From positions 930,001-994,000 of the forward strand of contig OZ037869.1 of assembly GCA_964035575.1 (NCBI GenBank): a DNA stretch of 64,000 nt. Reading direction: 5' to 3'. This DNA is from Rhynchopus sp. YZ270_cl-10 (Eukaryota > Euglenozoa > Diplonemea > Diplonemida > Diplonemidae). Positions 62,801-64,000 of this stretch are shown piece by piece. A program made the translations under genes and the position numbers. Within the stretch, counting starts at the first letter, position 1. Each line of letters starts with the position of its first letter. Under the pieces are notes generated by a model. It was not told the DNA's origin, ran no database searches, and was given only the letters and a program-made list of their open reading frames with translations.

Positions 62801-64000
62801 GGCTTTGTGCTTCGGCAGTTCCAGGTATTGAAAAAATTCCAAAAAAAAAAAAAAAAAATGAATTCAAAACAGGTGACTCGCTCTTCTTCTTCTTCTCCGG
62901 GCATGGTGACGAAGGTGATTCTCTTGTCCCCTCCGATGTGAATATCTCTGGTACTATCCCAAATGAAGAGCTTCGCGCGATTTTTGCATTGCTTCCTGAA
63001 GGGGTAAAGCTTACTGTTGTGCTGGACTTGGGTACTGGAGGGCCTGTTGTGCAGTTACCACATGCGATTGAATCTCACCCAAACGGCGGCTTCTCGACAC
63101 AAGAGAAGCGAGGGGTCGCTGCGGACCGGGTGCTTGCAGACGTTACGGTGTTCTACCTGCGAGAGACGGTTCCTGGGAGGGGCTCGCTGTTCACTGGCGG
63201 TGGTGTACACGGCGCTCTCTCTGCTGCGTTTATGGCAGTGTTGAACCGCCTCAGCGAAGACAACTCAACCACCGTCACCCACGAGCAGGTTCTCTCTGCA
63301 ATGAAGGACCTCGTGGACCGCCGTGTAGGTGGTCTGCAGTCCTATTCCTCTGCAGGCCACCCTGAACGAAGCTCTCTCATTGTTGGCCTCACGACGACGC
63401 AGATGGGTGGTCTGTTTTCTTTGGAGGGCAATGCAGGGTTGGGTCGGGGTGTACCGTCGTTTAAAAAGTCTAATGCACATCTCCTTGGGGAAACAGGAAC
63501 ATCATTGCGCAAACGCGCCGTTCTCGTGAGCTGCAGCTACGGCGGGAAGCTTCCTGGGAGCGACGCGGCGTTGGGGGAGATGCACACCTTGCTGCACGCA
63601 TGGGGGTTCCCTGCAGAAAACATTAAGGTGCTGACAGAGCAGCAGAGCAATGCGCTTCCTACCAAGCAGAACATTCTGAACTTCATGAACTGGTTGGTCC
63701 AAGGCTGCGAGCCTGGCGACGACCTTGTCTTCTGCTTTGTCGGGCTTGGTGCCAAGACGGGAGACTCCGACAACATGCCCCTCGGCTCCCCCGAAGGCAT
63801 ATCACCTCTGGACTACCACCTCACAGGCGTCATCACCTCAGCAGAGATGAGCAACACGCTCTTCCCTCCTCTGGTCACCGGAGCCTCCTTATTCTGCATC
63901 TTCGATGGTGCCTACACCTGCTCGCCCTTCCCACTGCCATACTGCCTGCGTCTCGAAGGTGACGGCGGCACATCGTTCTCTCGCTCCCCAGATGAAACTC
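59878..64000 (+). CDS. Giant protein with at least four tandem metacaspase-like (C14) domains, 3' end beyond window
   Basis: The frame is open from the ATG at 59878 to the window edge (about 1,370 residues). Four caspase-fold units start near residues 70, 440, 900 and 1210. Each has an (L/V)L(I/V)-type first strand, a W-L helix, a GD-LF strand, a His loop and a Cys loop ending LP(Y/H). Catalytic pairs are incomplete. D1 has HYCGQSG (His to Gln) and LDAPRL (Cys to Pro). D2 has YYSGFSS (His to Phe) but keeps Cys in DVCYS. D3 keeps SGHG but has LDLGTG (Cys to Gly). D4 has VGLG (His to Leu) and FDGAYT (Cys to Ala). Linkers include a short coiled coil (VELERRVQFLEKKL, about 370) and a Pro/Ser/acidic stretch before D3. 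An adjacent-domain scaffold or regulator of active metacaspases is an inference. Confidence 0.85.
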   Translation, partial: MAYTNDPFPFPYGGSPGLTQHDLHHYQHLAPTSPYHVRETHTPGRSRTGERDIVYSGSAVRTPQDPRGVKGAAKLLLIGINYRGDYALQLPAASHELRTMQQYLTRVGFTPRERKLLVEDDPSNLPTRANILSALRWLVRGAVSGDALFLHYCGQSGPADDVMHDLYDTNRQLDTSVDSLVPLDYKLSGFLYAEELQDILLGSLPAGVKLTCVLDAPRLSSLLQLPHRITQLGDNSLTATEGTQNSDVVANVQVVTYAGDVAGVGAGSLTTAFISASNATPLLSFRQLVLDMGYIMSRDAQHSGKRGPSGEIVCPRPMVVSSRAFELTDHFALSSDVSADRSVMPTPSPMRPGREAIMTPREVELERRVQFLEKKLTTQRGPGPGPPGAVSPQPTRLAFSPDARTTSPRRSRPASSTPREGFQPYTTPTSEAEEEEVAGASKAVFITCDYLGSEFEVTSKGGDTMSPESRMQDFLMSVGFAAKVQVLSEKTKAAHLIPYRVNILNALKWLVKDTAPGDVLFLYYSGFSSSPCSAGGARDASTIIHEAIAPTDFFQSGFITGDEVLSILMPRLCHGSKLVVVADVCYSPVELLGGVSYPGTVVSLPYMVSMGDSGVSHFYNRDIEYNLRGEGEITVISAHHKERAKGVLTECLLNVWENSTQICVGLFVSALNAQLLLRVPSKQVVAFFQSTENKHDRDLFFLGNRPQNLKSVLPPQKEHPGVAPPRNGNGSIYQPETRGSNPAGVYLINDDPKRPAAVIQDGEDSLKFTLFSVETGEMVGTIPQEETSQIQITLSGPNALKSEKIETQQTDADDANSNPDLDDPPPPSPSPSPEPETKVATYDTENKIITFGDGTTWVKKMDSSSGNAAGGAPGTPAAAEVQGSTPHRRRGAASQVLGATKALLIGVAYTDSGYDLPASHSDVATMRTFLQRQGFAAEVRTLLDIPEAYQTTPGPYTNSMHTLPTRVTIIANLRWLCASAVPGIEKIPKKKKKNEFKTGDSLFFFFSGHGDEGDSLVPSDVNISGTIPNEELRAIFALLPEGVKLTVVLDLGTGGPVVQLPHAIESHPNGGFSTQEKRGVAADRVLADVTVFYLRETVPGRGSLFTGGGVHGALSAAFMAVLNRLSEDNSTTVTHEQVLSAMKDLVDRRVGGLQSYSSAGHPERSSLIVGLTTTQMGGLFSLEGNAGLGRGVPSFKKSNAHLLGETGTSLRKRAVLVSCSYGGKLPGSDAALGEMHTLLHAWGFPAENIKVLTEQQSNALPTKQNILNFMNWLVQGCEPGDDLVFCFVGLGAKTGDSDNMPLGSPEGISPLDYHLTGVITSAEMSNTLFPPLVTGASLFCIFDGAYTCSPFPLPYCLRLEGDGGTSFSRSPDET
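62825..62872 (+). other. Probable 48-nt in-frame intron
   Basis: GTATTG...AAAACAG bounds an A-rich stretch in domain D3. Removing it joins CCAG to GTGAC and gives the expected PGDSLFFFFSGHG; retaining it adds IEKIPKKKKKK-type residues in frame. Because 48 is divisible by 3, both products stay open. Confidence 0.65.

Overview
This window is nuclear DNA of a flagellated, mitochondrion-bearing protist that I cannot place further. The genes carry spliceosomal introns with strong GTATGT-type donors. They encode eukaryote-only machinery: a kinesin-14, the cohesin factor PDS5, the axonemal protein CFAP57, the tRNA methyltransferase TRM10, a PABPN1-like RNA-binding protein and metacaspase-like domains. 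All confidently called genes lie on the + strand, and coding DNA favours G/C-ending codons. The spacers are rich in homopolymers and transposon-like inverted repeats.

Layout. 1-5812: a 38-bp tandem array, broken once by a 0.37-kb insertion. 6561-9927: a 3.4-kb element with long inverted termini and no recognisable transposase. 10105-12615: kinesin-14. 13565-18182: a mosaic block of repeated modules around a secreted P-domain protein gene. 18.2-20.7 kb: repeat-rich DNA with foldback elements. 20767-26357: PDS5 in four exons, with foldback DNA in its first intron. 26.4-28.9 kb: spacer with a 0.37-kb palindromic-ended element. 28927-32076: PABPN1-like gene, with a 1.6-kb inverted-repeat element sitting 9 bp before a splice acceptor. 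32388-33479: membrane-anchored degenerate class I peroxidase. 33797-37266: C2/membrane/Tudor-like protein. 37.3-40.4 kb: spacer. 40458-41540: TRM10. 42229-46274: CFAP57 in four exons. 46738-50745: the second mosaic block, with a near-identical copy of the P-domain gene. 50781-51419: mitochondrial-type CBS-domain protein. 52454-53314: secreted protein resembling a bacterial DUF6748 family. 54600-55850: EF-hand-like protein. 55.9-59.9 kb: gene-poor, partly decayed DNA. 59878 to beyond 64000: a giant gene with at least four tandem metacaspase-like domains, none with an intact Cys/His pair.

Three things stand out. First is the tandem pseudo-caspase protein. Second are the reused upstream modules: a roughly 380-420-bp leader precedes both P-domain genes and the unrelated CBS gene, and a different 435-bp leader precedes the DUF6748-like and EF-hand-like genes. 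Third, every copy of the first module family opens with an 83-nt unit shaped like a box C/D snoRNA (ten copies). The housekeeping genes look like independent units. The secreted and duplicated genes form a separate, recently rearranged compartment.
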